DNA of 64,000 nt from Aquiflexum sp. TKW24L (GCF_023502205.1 NZ_JAMFLG010000004.1:62001-126000), one strand, 5' to 3'. Shown: positions 25,640 through 34,576, counted from the first letter of the stretch. Notes: generated by a model not told the origin, from the sequence alone. Made by a program: numbers and translations.

Positions 25640-26959
25640 TTATTTTAACCATTCAGGTTTTGTTGTGTTCACTTCCGCCCTTAGTTGATTGAGTAGATTA
25701 TAAAGACCAAAGTAGGTTCTATTGATATAAAGTCCGTGACGGGACCCTCGGGCTTGTCTGGATTTTCGAAACATCTTGTCATTGGAAATTCTTTCTCCCA
25801 ATAGGAAGATTTCATTGAAGAAATCATCGTCCGCGAAATCAAACTTTTCTACATGAAACGGTTTCCCCAAAAGTGAAATCATTTCGGTAAATATTCCTTT
25901 AAAGAAGGACTTTTCAATTTCTGTGTCTTTATCAGAAATGAATTCCAGGTCATAGAAAATCTGATCTAAATCTTTCTGATTGATCAACAGTTCTTTTTTG
26001 ATCAAAGCGAAATAGCCTTGGTAAAAATCTTCAGGGATTACCTTCACGCAGCCAAAATCAATGATACCCAGCTGATCTCCTTCCTGGATAATAAAATTTC
26101 CCGGGTGTGGATCTGCATGTACTTGCTTCAGGTTATGGACTTGGTGGTGATAGAAATCCCATAATGCCTGACCAACTTGGTTTTTGGATTCTTGAGAAGG
26201 ATTGGTATCCATCCACTCTTTTATATGTTTTCCCGAAATCCAATCCATGGTGATGATCCGCTCTGCACTCAGTTCATCGTAATAAATAGGGAACTTGAGA
26301 TTTGCAATATGTCCACACGCCTCAGATATCTCTCTGGACCGCTTTACTTCCAATAGATAGTCTGTCTCTTCAATCAACCGCTCCTCAACCTCACCCATAT
26401 AGTGGTCAAGCTCTATTTCATTCATATTGAGCAGACGCAAAGCAAAAGGTCTGACGAGTCTCAGGTCTGAAGTTACGGAATCAGCCACACCCGGATATTG
26501 GATTTTGATGGCTAATTTTTTACCATTTTTGGTGGCCTGATGCACTTGACCTATAGATGCGGCATTGACGGCAGATCTGGTAAAAGTATCAAACATTTGA
26601 TCCGGTGACTTTCCAAAACTCTTCTGAAAAGTTTTCACCACCAATGGATAAGATAGCGGCGGTGCAGAATATTGCGCCATGGTAAACTTGTCTTGATAAG
26701 CCCTCGGAAGAAGGTTTTTATCCATGGACATCATCTGGGCTATTTTCAAGGCAGAGCCTTTCATCTGACTCAGAGAATTATAAATATCTGTTGCATTGTC
26801 GGTATGAAGCTGTTCGTTGGTCATCGAAGGGTTGACGACCTTTTTGGCGTAGTGCTTCATATAATTGCCACCTACTTTGGCACCTGTACTGATAAACTTC
26901 GCTGCACGCTGTACTTTGGATGTTGGGATACTCTGTTGCTCCTTCACTTTGCTTTCCAT
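25640..26959 (-). CDS. AarF/ABC1/UbiB family atypical kinase
   Basis: A 439-residue ABC1-family protein. The extension motif MKGSALKIAQMMS (about 49-61) corresponds to the KxGQ region that covers the active site, though Gly and spacing differ. AASIGQVHQA is the Ala-rich loop replacing the usual P-loop, and IKIQYPGV holds the ATP-binding Lys. HADPHPGNFI is the catalytic loop, and LGIIDFGCVKVI the DFG-like metal site. Relatives act in ubiquinone or lipid metabolism; in Bacteroidota, which use menaquinone, the role is unclear. It is preceded by a TetR gene with an 11-base gap, so the two are co-transcribed. Confidence 0.9.
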   Translation of the reverse strand: MESKVKEQQSIPTSKVQRAAKFISTGAKVGGNYMKHYAKKVVNPSMTNEQLHTDNATDIYNSLSQMKGSALKIAQMMSMDKNLLPRAYQDKFTMAQYSAPPLSYPLVVKTFQKSFGKSPDQMFDTFTRSAVNAASIGQVHQATKNGKKLAIKIQYPGVADSVTSDLRLVRPFALRLLNMNEIELDHYMGEVEERLIEETDYLLEVKRSREISEACGHIANLKFPIYYDELSAERIITMDWISGKHIKEWMDTNPSQESKNQVGQALWDFYHHQVHNLKQVHADPHPGNFIIQEGDQLGIIDFGCVKVIPEDFYQGYFALIKKELLINQKDLDQIFYDLEFISDKDTEIEKSFFKGIFTEMISLLGKPFHVEKFDFADDDFFNEIFLLGERISNDKMFRKSRQARGSRHGLYINRTYFGLYNLLNQLRAEVNTTKPEWLK

Positions 26960-26970
26960 GGTGTTACTGA

Positions 26971-27636
26971 TTACTTATTTTGGTACAAGAACTTGGCAAA
27001 ATCAATGAATGAATCAATGGCGCTTTTTCCCATAAGGTCAAAAGCAAGGTTGACGGACTTTTCGATAGCCGCGTCTGTTTTTTCGAATGAAGGGGAACTG
27101 TCTTTAATCCAAAACTGGAACACAAACCAAACCTGAAGCCAAAGTGCCTCATCATATCTGTCCGAAATGATCGGTCTGCTGGCGATTTCCTCTGTTTCTT
27201 TTCCTTCCAAAATAATCTCATTGGAAAAGTCCTTGAATTTATGCTTGAAAGTTTTGACTTCCTCGGGAAGGATATTTTTCATGCCTTTTTTGCCGCCATA
27301 TAGAGACAAGAGATAAGACCTGTTCTTCTTGAGTTCTTCCACCAAGGTGAAAAGGAATCCAAGGAATTTTTCACGGGCGCTGTATTCTTTATAAACTTCC
27401 TGAGATTCTAGATTGCCAATGGTATCGTCAAAGAGTTTTGCCCAAACAGCTGATTTGATGGATTCGAATGAAGTGAAGTAGATATAAAATTCCTCTTCTT
27501 TCATCTTCAGTTCCTTGGCAAACTTAAATACGGATGCAGGTTGCTTGCCGTGTTCCAATACGTATTCGATGTATCCGGTAATGATTTTTGTCTTTTGATC
27601 TACTTTGGTAGTTTTCTTGACGGGTGCTTTTTCCAT
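26971..27636 (-). CDS. TetR-like transcriptional regulator paired with the AarF kinase
   Basis: A 221-residue protein. The N-terminal 70 residues resemble a TetR HTH (KIITGYIEYVLEHGKQPASVFKFAKELKMKEEEFYIYFTSFESIKSAVW). The rest is helical and contains DEALWLQVWFVFQFWIKDSSPSFEKTDAAIEKSVNLAFDLMG, as in TetR C-terminal ligand domains. The N-terminus carries a Lys-rich leader. It lies 11 bases upstream of the AarF gene and probably controls that operon. The ligand is unknown. Confidence 0.8.
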   Translation of the reverse strand: MEKAPVKKTTKVDQKTKIITGYIEYVLEHGKQPASVFKFAKELKMKEEEFYIYFTSFESIKSAVWAKLFDDTIGNLESQEVYKEYSAREKFLGFLFTLVEELKKNRSYLLSLYGGKKGMKNILPEEVKTFKHKFKDFSNEIILEGKETEEIASRPIISDRYDEALWLQVWFVFQFWIKDSSPSFEKTDAAIEKSVNLAFDLMGKSAIDSFIDFAKFLYQNK

Positions 27637-27891
27637 GGTTGGTATTGTTTACTGGAGACATAACCAATAAAAGTAGGAATGGGTTTTGAAGGATATAGAA
27701 ATAAATAAGTTTGATGTTGTCTTCCATCAAATAAAGGCCCTTGTAAGGTTGGACAAAGAAAAAGAAGGAGGCCTTGGTCAACGGTAACAAACAGGCATTA
27801 AAAAATTTATCCAAAGGAAGTTGAATAGTAAAAACTCCCTGATAAAAGGATGAACATTCAGTTGCCATTTTAAATAAAAATCAAGAAATAT

Positions 27892-28043
27892 CCCTTCGAC
27901 TTCGCTCAGGTAACGCATTTTATAAATAAATAATAGGGGGGAGAAGGGAAAGGGCTCCGCCCTTTCCCTTCTCCCCCTCTCATTAAATCATAATTGGGCC
28001 CTGAGCGAAGTCGAAGGATAGGTCCCTGAGCGAAGTCGAAGGG
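27892..28043. repeat. REP-like inverted family enclosing an 18-bp perfect hairpin
   Basis: The unit CCCTTCGACTTCGCTCAGG occurs at 27892-27910, and its inverted form CCCTGAGCGAAGTCGAAGG at 27999-28017 and 28024-28042. Between them, 27937-27954 and 27960-27977 form a perfect 18-bp GC-rich stem with loop CTCCG. The block lies between the TetR gene's promoter side and the hslV stop (28053). The inner hairpin may terminate hslV transcription. The outer units match a short intergenic repeat type common in this phylum, in arrangement like REP/BIME elements. Confidence 0.85.
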
Positions 28044-28052
28044 CAAAAGAAA

Positions 28053-28595
28053 TCATTTCACCACTTTTTCCACCACCAGATTATGGTTGGTATAGATACA
28101 GACATCAGCGGCGATGCCGAGGCTTTCCCTGACCATTTCTTCTGCGGTAAGTTGAGGAGCGAATTTCTTCAAAGCTCTTGCAGCAGATTGGGCATACATG
28201 CTTCCCGAACCGATGGAAGCGATTTCCATATCGGGTTCGATTACATCGCCGTTACCTGAAATAATGAGTATATCCACCGCATCAGCTACGATCATCATGG
28301 CTTCGAGTTTGCTGAGCATGCGGTCTGTCCGCCATTCTTTGGCGAGTTCGACGGCTGCCCTTTTCATGTTGTTGCCATAGGCACCGAGTTTTTCCTCGAA
28401 TTTCTCCAAAAGGGTAAAAGCATCTGCGGTCGAACCTGCAAATCCGGTGACGATTTTTCCTCCCTGTAATTTCCTGATTTTATTGACAGTGCTTTTGGCA
28501 ATAGTATTTCCCAAAGTGGCCTGACCGTCCGCAGCGATGACTACTTCCCCGTTGTGCTTGATGGCTACTACGGTTGTTGATTTTATTTTTTCCAT
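28053..28595 (-). CDS. hslV: ATP-dependent protease proteolytic subunit HslV
   Basis: A 180-residue peptidase with the proteasome beta fold. A short leader MEKIKS precedes TTVVAI, so Thr7 is the likely N-terminal nucleophile after processing; this leader is usual in the phylum. IAADGQATLGNTIAKSTVNKIRKL is the family hallmark, with GKIVTGFAGSTADAFTLLEKFE and GSGSMYAQSAARAL downstream. HslV forms a two-ring 12-mer that degrades proteins delivered by the HslU unfoldase. No hslU is nearby. Its upstream region holds the 25-bp repeat array. Confidence 0.97.
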   Translation of the reverse strand: MEKIKSTTVVAIKHNGEVVIAADGQATLGNTIAKSTVNKIRKLQGGKIVTGFAGSTADAFTLLEKFEEKLGAYGNNMKRAAVELAKEWRTDRMLSKLEAMMIVADAVDILIISGNGDVIEPDMEIASIGSGSMYAQSAARALKKFAPQLTAEEMVRESLGIAADVCIYTNHNLVVEKVVK

Positions 28596-28780
28596 TTATA
28601 AATGAGACTTAAGATACAAGATATTAGACAAAGGACTTTGAATTGGAGTAAGTAGAAATATGGTGGAAAATGATTGAAATTTTTAAATGAAATAAGTAGA
28701 AATATTTAAATGAGATATATGGAAATAAAGTAGAAATTCATTGATATAAAATTAAGCCCCCAAGACTTTTTCGGGTACCA
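28596..28780. other. AT-rich intergenic region upstream of hslV with short repeats
   Basis: No gene is visible. TAAGTAGAAATAT is repeated exactly at 28649-28661 and 28693-28705, with a related AAGTAGAAATT near 28728. These words are roughly the reverse complement of the TATTTCT start of the neighbouring 25-bp array. The hslV promoter must lie here, but I cannot place it with confidence. Confidence 0.5.
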
Positions 28781-28919
28781 TATTTCTATTCTATTTCGCA
28801 CAGAATATTTCCATTATATATCGCGGAGTTTATTTCGCGAAGCGTATTTCAACATTATATCGCTCAGCGTATTTCAACATTATTTCGGGAACCATATTTC
28901 AACCTTATTTCGCGAAGCA
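28781..28919. repeat. 25-bp tandem repeat array
   Basis: Contiguous units start at 28781, 28806, 28831, 28845, 28870 and 28895. Five are exactly 25 bases; the one at 28831 is a 14-base deleted unit. Each begins TATTTC and ends near TTCGCGAAGC or a variant; the 8-base palindrome TTCGCGAA is intact at 28831 and in the last unit. A half unit precedes (28767-28780) and another follows (28920). The array lies between the hslV promoter side and the terminator of the E2 gene. Confidence 0.85.
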
Positions 28920-28950
28920 TATTTCATTTCTTCAATAACCATACAAAAGC

Positions 28951-28978
28951 AAAAAGTCCTGATAAAACAGGACTTTTT
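28951..28978 (-). terminator. Rho-independent terminator of the pyruvate dehydrogenase E2 gene
   Basis: A perfect 11-bp stem (AAAAAGTCCTG / CAGGACTTTTT) with a 6-base loop; the T-run is part of the distal arm on the minus strand. It begins 21 bases after the E2 stop codon. Confidence 0.85.
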
Positions 28979-28998
28979 GACAGTATTTATCTTTTCTG

Positions 28999-30726
28999 TT
29001 AGATCAACATCCTGACGGGATCTTCGAGCAGGCCTTTCAAAGTAAGCAGGAAGGCTGAACCAACCGCTCCGTCCACTACCCTATGATCGCAGGACAATGT
29101 TACTTTCATGACATTCCCGATCTGCATTTGACCGTTTTTCACGATCACGGTTTCTTTGATACCCCCTACTGCAAGGATACAGGCATCCGGCGGATTGATG
29201 ATGGCTGTGAATTCGTCGATACCAAACATGCCCAAGTTAGAAATGGTGAAGGTATTACCCTCCCAATCTTTTGGTTGCAGTTCTTTGTTTTTGGCTTTCC
29301 CACCAAGTGATTTGGCTTCCGTAGAGATCTGCGACAAAGACTTGCTATCCGCAAATCGAATCACAGGAACCAAGAGTCCTTCTTCGACAGCAACAGCCAT
29401 ACCAATATGGATGTGGTCGTTATATCTGATTTTATCTCCGAGCCATGATGAATTCACTTTTGGATTTTGCTTTAAAGCCATAGCTGAGGCCTTGATTACA
29501 AAATCGTTGAACGAAATTTTCACGGGAGCGACTTCATTCATGCTTTGTCTTGCGGCAATTGCCTTGTCCATGTTGATTTCCATGGTAAGGTAAAAATGCG
29601 GTGCTCCAAACTTACTTTCTGCCAATCTCTTGGCGATGACTTTCCTCATCTGGGAAACTTTCTCTTCACGGAAAGATTCCTGACCCAATAAAGGTACTGA
29701 AGCAGGCGCCGTTGTTTCAGCGACTGTGCTAGTTGCACTTGGTTTTACAGAAGCAGGATCGAATGTCTCCACATCTCTTTTGATAATCCTTCCTCCTTCC
29801 CCACTTCCTTTTACCAAAGCAATGTCAATTCCTTTGTCGGAAGCCATTTTCTTTGCCAAAGGTGAGGCGATAACCCTTCCATTTTCAGATGAGGTAGTTG
29901 GTGCAACTGGTGCAGCAACTTCAGATGGTTTAGATTCTTCCGGTTTTGATTCCGCAGGTTTAGCCTCAGAAGCAACAGGTTTTTCTTCCTTTTTCTCTTC
30001 CTGTGCGGGCGCTTCAGCCCCACCGGATTTTGATTTATGGGCTTTTAATAAGGTCTGGTAATCTGCACCCTTTTCACCGACAATGGCTATGACACCATCT
30101 ACTTCTACAGCATCTCCTTCTTTTACTCCGATATAAAGCAAAATGCCATCATCGTAAGATTCAAGTTCCATGGTCGCTTTGTCAGTCTCTACCTCTGCAA
30201 GGATATCACCTGATTTTACAGGGTCTCCGACTTTTTTAAGCCACGAAGCAATCGTGCCCTCAGTCATGGTATCTGACATCTTGGGCATCGTCAGCACAGT
30301 GGCATTGATTCCTGAAGCGTCTACATTTTCTTTTGGTGATTCTGCTTTAGGTGATTCAGACTTTTCCTCTTTTGAAGGGGCATTTTCCTCTTTGGGAGCT
30401 TCTGTCTTCTCTTCTTTTTTATCTTCAGCTTTTGCAGCGGGTGCATCACCACCATCTATTTCCTTGAGCAAAGCATCAATGTTTTCACCTTTTTCTCCAA
30501 TAATGGCAATTACCCCATTGACAGCCACAGCGTTTTTTTCCTCCACCCCGATGTACAGCAAAACACCTTCTTCATAAGATTCAAGTTCCATGGTAGCCTT
30601 ATCTGTCTCCACTTCTGCAAGTATGTCTCCGGGTTTTACGGCATCTCCTACTTTTTTCAACCACGCTGCGATCACCCCTTCTTCCATGGTATCGCTCATT
30701 TTGGGCATTCGTATTATCTCGGCCAT
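28999..30726 (-). CDS. pdhC: Pyruvate dehydrogenase complex dihydrolipoamide acetyltransferase (E2), two lipoyl domains
   Basis: A 575-residue E2. Two near-identical lipoyl domains (residues 1-80 and 140-220) carry the ETDKATMELES motif with lipoylated Lys43 and Lys183. They are separated by Lys/Glu/Ala/Pro-rich flexible linkers (about 95-140 and 230-285). A peripheral-subunit-binding domain (about 292-330, RVIASPLAKKMASDKGID) follows, and a catalytic domain with MRKVIAKRLAESK and DHRVVDG near 548 (active-site His). It transfers acetyl groups to CoA. The opening EIIRMPKMSDTMEEG favours PDH over 2-oxoglutarate dehydrogenase. E1 and E3 genes are not adjacent. Confidence 0.94.
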   Translation of the reverse strand: MAEIIRMPKMSDTMEEGVIAAWLKKVGDAVKPGDILAEVETDKATMELESYEEGVLLYIGVEEKNAVAVNGVIAIIGEKGENIDALLKEIDGGDAPAAKAEDKKEEKTEAPKEENAPSKEEKSESPKAESPKENVDASGINATVLTMPKMSDTMTEGTIASWLKKVGDPVKSGDILAEVETDKATMELESYDDGILLYIGVKEGDAVEVDGVIAIVGEKGADYQTLLKAHKSKSGGAEAPAQEEKKEEKPVASEAKPAESKPEESKPSEVAAPVAPTTSSENGRVIASPLAKKMASDKGIDIALVKGSGEGGRIIKRDVETFDPASVKPSATSTVAETTAPASVPLLGQESFREEKVSQMRKVIAKRLAESKFGAPHFYLTMEINMDKAIAARQSMNEVAPVKISFNDFVIKASAMALKQNPKVNSSWLGDKIRYNDHIHIGMAVAVEEGLLVPVIRFADSKSLSQISTEAKSLGGKAKNKELQPKDWEGNTFTISNLGMFGIDEFTAIINPPDACILAVGGIKETVIVKNGQMQIGNVMKVTLSCDHRVVDGAVGSAFLLTLKGLLEDPVRMLI

Positions 30727-30849
30727 AAGTTGATTATATCCTAGTCAAAATTTAAGGAGACCAAAAATAGTTCTTAAAATGTCTTAATTCAAATTTAATA
30801 GTAGTATTTTCAAGATTGAAAAGTCAGGATTACAAGATTTTGTTACAAA

Positions 30850-31809
30850 ATGCCTTTAGTCAAAAAGACAGATTATGAATACCCAAAATGGCTTTTCAAC
30901 GGCCATTTACAAACTATTTTCCCGAGCCTTTTTCGTGATACCCACCCTTTATCGTTTGAGAGAGAAAGGATTACTACCTCAGATGGAGACTTTTTAGACT
31001 TGGATTGGTTGAGAAATTCATCCCAAAAATTAGTCATTATCAGTCATGGATTAGAAGGCAATAGCAAACGTCCATATATGTCAGGAATGGCAAGACATTT
31101 TTTTACAAATGGGTTTGATGTGCTGAACTGGAACTTCCGTGGATGCAGTGAGGAGCCGAACAACACACCCATATTTTATCATTCGGGAGCAACATATGAC
31201 TTGGATACGATCGTCAATCATGCTATGGTAGATTATGACCATGTTTACCTTATCGGATTTAGTCTTGGAGGTAACCTTACTTTGAAATACCTAGGAGAAA
31301 AAAGAAAGCGAAGCCCAAAAATCAAAAAAGCGGTGGCCATCTCAGTTCCTCTTCATTTGGAATCAGCATGTATCAAAATCTCCACCGGAGAAAATATCAT
31401 TTATGCCAATCGTTTTTTAAAAACATTGAAAGAAAAAGTGATTAAAAAGGCTTTGAAATTCCCAGATGAAATCCCTACCGGGCTGTTGAGAAAAATCAAA
31501 ACACTTCAGGATTTTGATGACCATTATACAGGACCTTTGCATGGATTTAAAGATGCCCATGATTATTATGAGCAGAATTCATCCCTCTATTTCCTTGAAA
31601 ATATTATTGTTCCTTCCTTAATTCTTAATGCGCAGAATGATCCTTTTCTGAGTGATCGGTGTTTTCCAATTTCTGTTGGCAGGAAATTAGACCATGTTTG
31701 GATGGATTTTCCAAAATACGGAGGGCATGTTGGCTTTAGTCCAAGAAAGAAAGAAGATATTTATTGGTCCGAAAAAAGGGCATTTGAATTTATCACAGGA
31801 GATCAGTAA
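30850..31809 (+). CDS. YheT-family alpha/beta hydrolase
   Basis: A 319-residue cytoplasmic hydrolase of the YheT/ABHD1-3 type. Hallmarks are YPKWLFNGHLQTIFPSLFR at the N-terminus, IISHGLEGNSKRPYM, WNFRGCSEEPN, and the nucleophile elbow GFSLGGN with Ser138. NAQNDPFL provides the late acid, and KYGGHVGF the catalytic His. Substrates of bacterial members are poorly defined, possibly lipids or carboxylic esters. It is the first of three closely spaced plus-strand genes (20 bases to the next) and is divergent from the E2 gene. Confidence 0.9.
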   Translation: MPLVKKTDYEYPKWLFNGHLQTIFPSLFRDTHPLSFERERITTSDGDFLDLDWLRNSSQKLVIISHGLEGNSKRPYMSGMARHFFTNGFDVLNWNFRGCSEEPNNTPIFYHSGATYDLDTIVNHAMVDYDHVYLIGFSLGGNLTLKYLGEKRKRSPKIKKAVAISVPLHLESACIKISTGENIIYANRFLKTLKEKVIKKALKFPDEIPTGLLRKIKTLQDFDDHYTGPLHGFKDAHDYYEQNSSLYFLENIIVPSLILNAQNDPFLSDRCFPISVGRKLDHVWMDFPKYGGHVGFSPRKKEDIYWSEKRAFEFITGDQ

Positions 31810-31829
31810 TTTTCAAAAAAACCATTACC

Positions 31830-32528
31830 ATGTGCGGCAGATATTCCCTTAGTAAAAGTAAAATTGAATTGGAAGAAAGATTTCAGGCGGAGATGTTGGC
31901 TGATTTCAAACCTCGGTTCAATATCGCCCCGACCCAGCTTGTGCCGGTCATCACTTCTGAAAGCCCAAAAGGATTTTCATTTTTTTATTGGGGAATCACA
32001 CCTGATTTTGCCAAAAACAAACCTGTTTCACAAAAACTGATCAATGCCAAAGCCGAAACGGTAAATGAAAAAGTATCATTCAAATCTTCTTTTGAAAAAA
32101 GAAGATGCTTAGTGCCTGCGGATGGTTTTTATGAGTGGAAAAAATTGGGAAAGAAAACCAAAGTCCCCTATCGCTTCACTTTAGCGAATAGCGAGGCCTT
32201 TTCTTTTGCCGGAATTTGGGAGGAATACGAAAACGAAAAAGGAGAAATCAAACACACATTTTTGATTTTGACCACCGAACCAAATAAGCTAGTAGCTGAG
32301 GTACATGATAGGATGCCTGTTATCCTGAATAAAGAAGATGAGAAAAAATGGCTTGACAAATATAGTTCTGAAGCTAATCTACTGCAGATGCTAAAAACGC
32401 ATTCAGCAGATGAAATGATGAGTTACACCGTGTCTCCTCTAGTGAACCAAGTCAATAATGACAGCCCGGGAATCATCCGAAAAACCTCCCCCATAGACCA
32501 ATTTGGAAATTATACTTTATTCGGCTGA
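31830..32528 (+). CDS. SRAP-domain protein (YedK/HMCES family) that shields abasic sites
   Basis: A 232-residue SRAP protein. After Met removal, Cys2 of MCGRYSL becomes the N-terminal nucleophile that forms a thiazolidine crosslink with abasic sites in single-stranded DNA. The other conserved residues are present: NIAPTQ near 31-36, Asn72 in INAKAET, Glu102 in DGFYEWKK and His159 in EVHDRMPV. The length is usual for the family. The stop overlaps the next start (TGATG), so it is translationally coupled to the MBL gene, though no functional link is known. Confidence 0.95.
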   Translation: MCGRYSLSKSKIELEERFQAEMLADFKPRFNIAPTQLVPVITSESPKGFSFFYWGITPDFAKNKPVSQKLINAKAETVNEKVSFKSSFEKRRCLVPADGFYEWKKLGKKTKVPYRFTLANSEAFSFAGIWEEYENEKGEIKHTFLILTTEPNKLVAEVHDRMPVILNKEDEKKWLDKYSSEANLLQMLKTHSADEMMSYTVSPLVNQVNNDSPGIIRKTSPIDQFGNYTLFG

Positions 32529-33430
32529 TGGAAAATATTCAGATTATTGATTTACATTTTCAGAATACCAAAGATGCCATCGCAAGTTTTTTGGTGGAAA
32601 CTTCTGATGGCCCGATTCTTATCGAAACAGGTCCTGCAAGTACATTCGACCAACTTAGCCGGGGAATTTCTGAATGCGGCTATTCGATGGAGGACATCAA
32701 ACATGTACTCTTGACCCATATTCATTTTGACCATGCCGGCGCTGCTTGGAAACTTGCTGAAGCAGGGGCAAAAATATATGTTCATCCTATTGGGTTGCCT
32801 CATTTGGCTTCTCCTGAAAAACTTTGGAACTCAGCCTCCCAGATCTATGGCGATGACATGGATAGGCTTTGGGGAAAAATGAAACCTATCCCAACCAATC
32901 AGTTGGTGGGAGTGGAAGACAATCATGAACTTAAATTTGGAAATACAAAAATCAAATCGCTCCATACTCCAGGACATGCAGTCCATCATATCGCCTGGAA
33001 AATGGGTGAAATCATATTTACGGGAGATGTAGCAGGGGTAAAAATCGCAAATGGCCCGGTCGTCCCGCCTTGTCCGCCACCTGATATCCACCTAGAGGCT
33101 TGGAAAAATTCTCTCGCAATTATCAAAGGTGAAAAACCCACATCACTCTATTTGACTCATTTTGGAATCATCGATCATGTCGATTACCATCTCGACGCAC
33201 TTTCTTATACGCTTGACGATTGGGCAGAATGGATCAGACCCCATTATGAAAAAAACACCGACCAAACCGAGGTTGTGCCGCTATTTATGGAGTATTCAAA
33301 CTCACAATTTTTAAAAGAAGGCTGCACAAATGAACTTATCCAAATCTATGAGTATGCCAACCCTAGCTGGATGTCTGTCGCAGGTCTTTATAGATATTGG
33401 AAATTGAAAGGACAGGGACGATTAAAATGA
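32528..33430 (+). CDS. Metallo-beta-lactamase-fold hydrolase
   Basis: A 300-residue MBL-fold enzyme. The metal-binding motif HIHFDH (residues 64-69) is followed by LHTPGHAVHHIAW (third His), IFTGDVAGV (bridging Asp) and YLTHFGIIDH (last His). ETGPASTF at about 33-40 supplies the usual early Asp/Thr region. The C-terminal 90 residues are helical. Family members of this glyoxalase-II/RNase-Z-like group hydrolyse varied esters or thioesters; the substrate is not readable. Its start overlaps the SRAP stop by one base. Confidence 0.9.
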   Translation: MENIQIIDLHFQNTKDAIASFLVETSDGPILIETGPASTFDQLSRGISECGYSMEDIKHVLLTHIHFDHAGAAWKLAEAGAKIYVHPIGLPHLASPEKLWNSASQIYGDDMDRLWGKMKPIPTNQLVGVEDNHELKFGNTKIKSLHTPGHAVHHIAWKMGEIIFTGDVAGVKIANGPVVPPCPPPDIHLEAWKNSLAIIKGEKPTSLYLTHFGIIDHVDYHLDALSYTLDDWAEWIRPHYEKNTDQTEVVPLFMEYSNSQFLKEGCTNELIQIYEYANPSWMSVAGLYRYWKLKGQGRLK

Positions 33431-33460
33431 TCCCAGAAAATCCCCATTCATATATCATTT

Positions 33461-33486
33461 GATTCCTCAGACCTCCTTTAGGAATC
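33461..33486 (+). terminator. Probable terminator after the yheT-SRAP-MBL gene group
   Basis: A 7-bp stem (GATTCCT / AGGAATC) with a 12-base loop, followed by GATTTTT. It is 30 bases downstream of the MBL stop. The stem is short, so confidence is moderate. Confidence 0.5.
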
Positions 33487-33573
33487 GATTTTTGGTATTC
33501 AAGAAAGGAAGTGGGATATTTGCTTTCTACCAATTAGTCGAAATTTTACCAAACCCAAAATACTTTTACGGCC

Positions 33574-34572
33574 ATGTACAAATCCAAAATTACCGGAGTA
33601 GGACATTATGTTCCCGACCGAATCATTACTAATGAATACCTCTCGACTATCATGGATACTAATGATGCCTGGATCGTCGAGCGTACAGGAATCCATGAAA
33701 GAAGATGGTTCACTCCAGGTAAAGATACCTTGGCTAGTATGTCGGTAAATGCCTCCAAAATGGCTTTGGAAAGAGCGGGGTTGACCAATAAAGACATAGA
33801 TTTTATTGTATTTGCTACAATTACCCCAGATTACTTTCTTCCGGGAGAAGGGGTTCTGTTGCAAAGGGAATTGGGAATGCAAGGTATCGGTGCATTGGAT
33901 ATCAGAAATGCATGTTCGGGGTTTATATATGCCTTGTCAATAGCTGATCAATTTATCAAAACAGGGATGTATAAAAACATACTTGTTGTTGGAGGAGAAA
34001 TCCAGTCTTCTGCATTAGACAAAAGTGATGAAGGCAGGTCAAGTGCGGTAATTTTTGCCGATGGCGCGGGCGCAGCAGTGGTAAGTAGGTCCACTTCAGA
34101 AAAATCAGGAATCCTTTCTACACACCTTCATGCCGATGGAGACCATGCCGAAGAGTTGTATTGCTCCTCTCCTAGCAGTTGTCAGGAAGTCAGGATATCG
34201 ACAGAAATGATAGATAGAGGTGACTTTTTCCTCAAAATGAATGGAAACGCTGTTTTTAAACATGCAGTTGTGAGATTCGCGGAAGTAATCAACGAAGCTT
34301 TGGAAGCCAATGGAAAGACCAAAACTGATATTGACCTTCTCGTACCCCATCAGGCCAATTTAAGGATCAGCAATTATATCCAGCAAAAACTAGGGCTACC
34401 TGACGAGAAGGTTTTCAACAATATTATGTATTTCGGAAATACCACAGCCGGAACCATTCCAATCGCATTGAGCGAAGCTTTTGAGCAAGGAAGGTTAAAA
34501 GAAGGAGATTTGGTTTGTTTGGCAGCATTTGGCAGTGGCTTTACTTGGGCATCTGCTTTATTGAATTGGTAA
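33574..34572 (+). CDS. Beta-ketoacyl-ACP synthase III (FabH family)
   Basis: A 332-residue thiolase-fold condensing enzyme. The catalytic triad is visible as Cys114 in DIRNACSGF, His259 in LLVPHQANLR and Asn289 in YFGNTTAGT. DAWIVERTGI and the GDLVCLAAFGSGFTWAS end are standard for FabH. It starts fatty-acid synthesis by condensing acyl-CoA with malonyl-ACP. The genome probably has another FabH near plsX; this copy stands with a small unknown gene 4 bases downstream, so it could be a specialised paralogue. Confidence 0.9.
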   Translation: MYKSKITGVGHYVPDRIITNEYLSTIMDTNDAWIVERTGIHERRWFTPGKDTLASMSVNASKMALERAGLTNKDIDFIVFATITPDYFLPGEGVLLQRELGMQGIGALDIRNACSGFIYALSIADQFIKTGMYKNILVVGGEIQSSALDKSDEGRSSAVIFADGAGAAVVSRSTSEKSGILSTHLHADGDHAEELYCSSPSSCQEVRISTEMIDRGDFFLKMNGNAVFKHAVVRFAEVINEALEANGKTKTDIDLLVPHQANLRISNYIQQKLGLPDEKVFNNIMYFGNTTAGTIPIALSEAFEQGRLKEGDLVCLAAFGSGFTWASALLNW

Positions 34573-34576
34573 GAGA

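Noticed and set aside
27524-27868. 114-residue minus-strand frame upstream of the TetR gene
   Set aside because: It overlaps the TetR start in another frame, is Phe/Leu-rich without signal or motif, and ends inside conserved HTH sequence.
28781-28919. CRISPR array
   Set aside because: Units are contiguous 25-base tandem repeats with no spacers, and there are no cas genes in the window.
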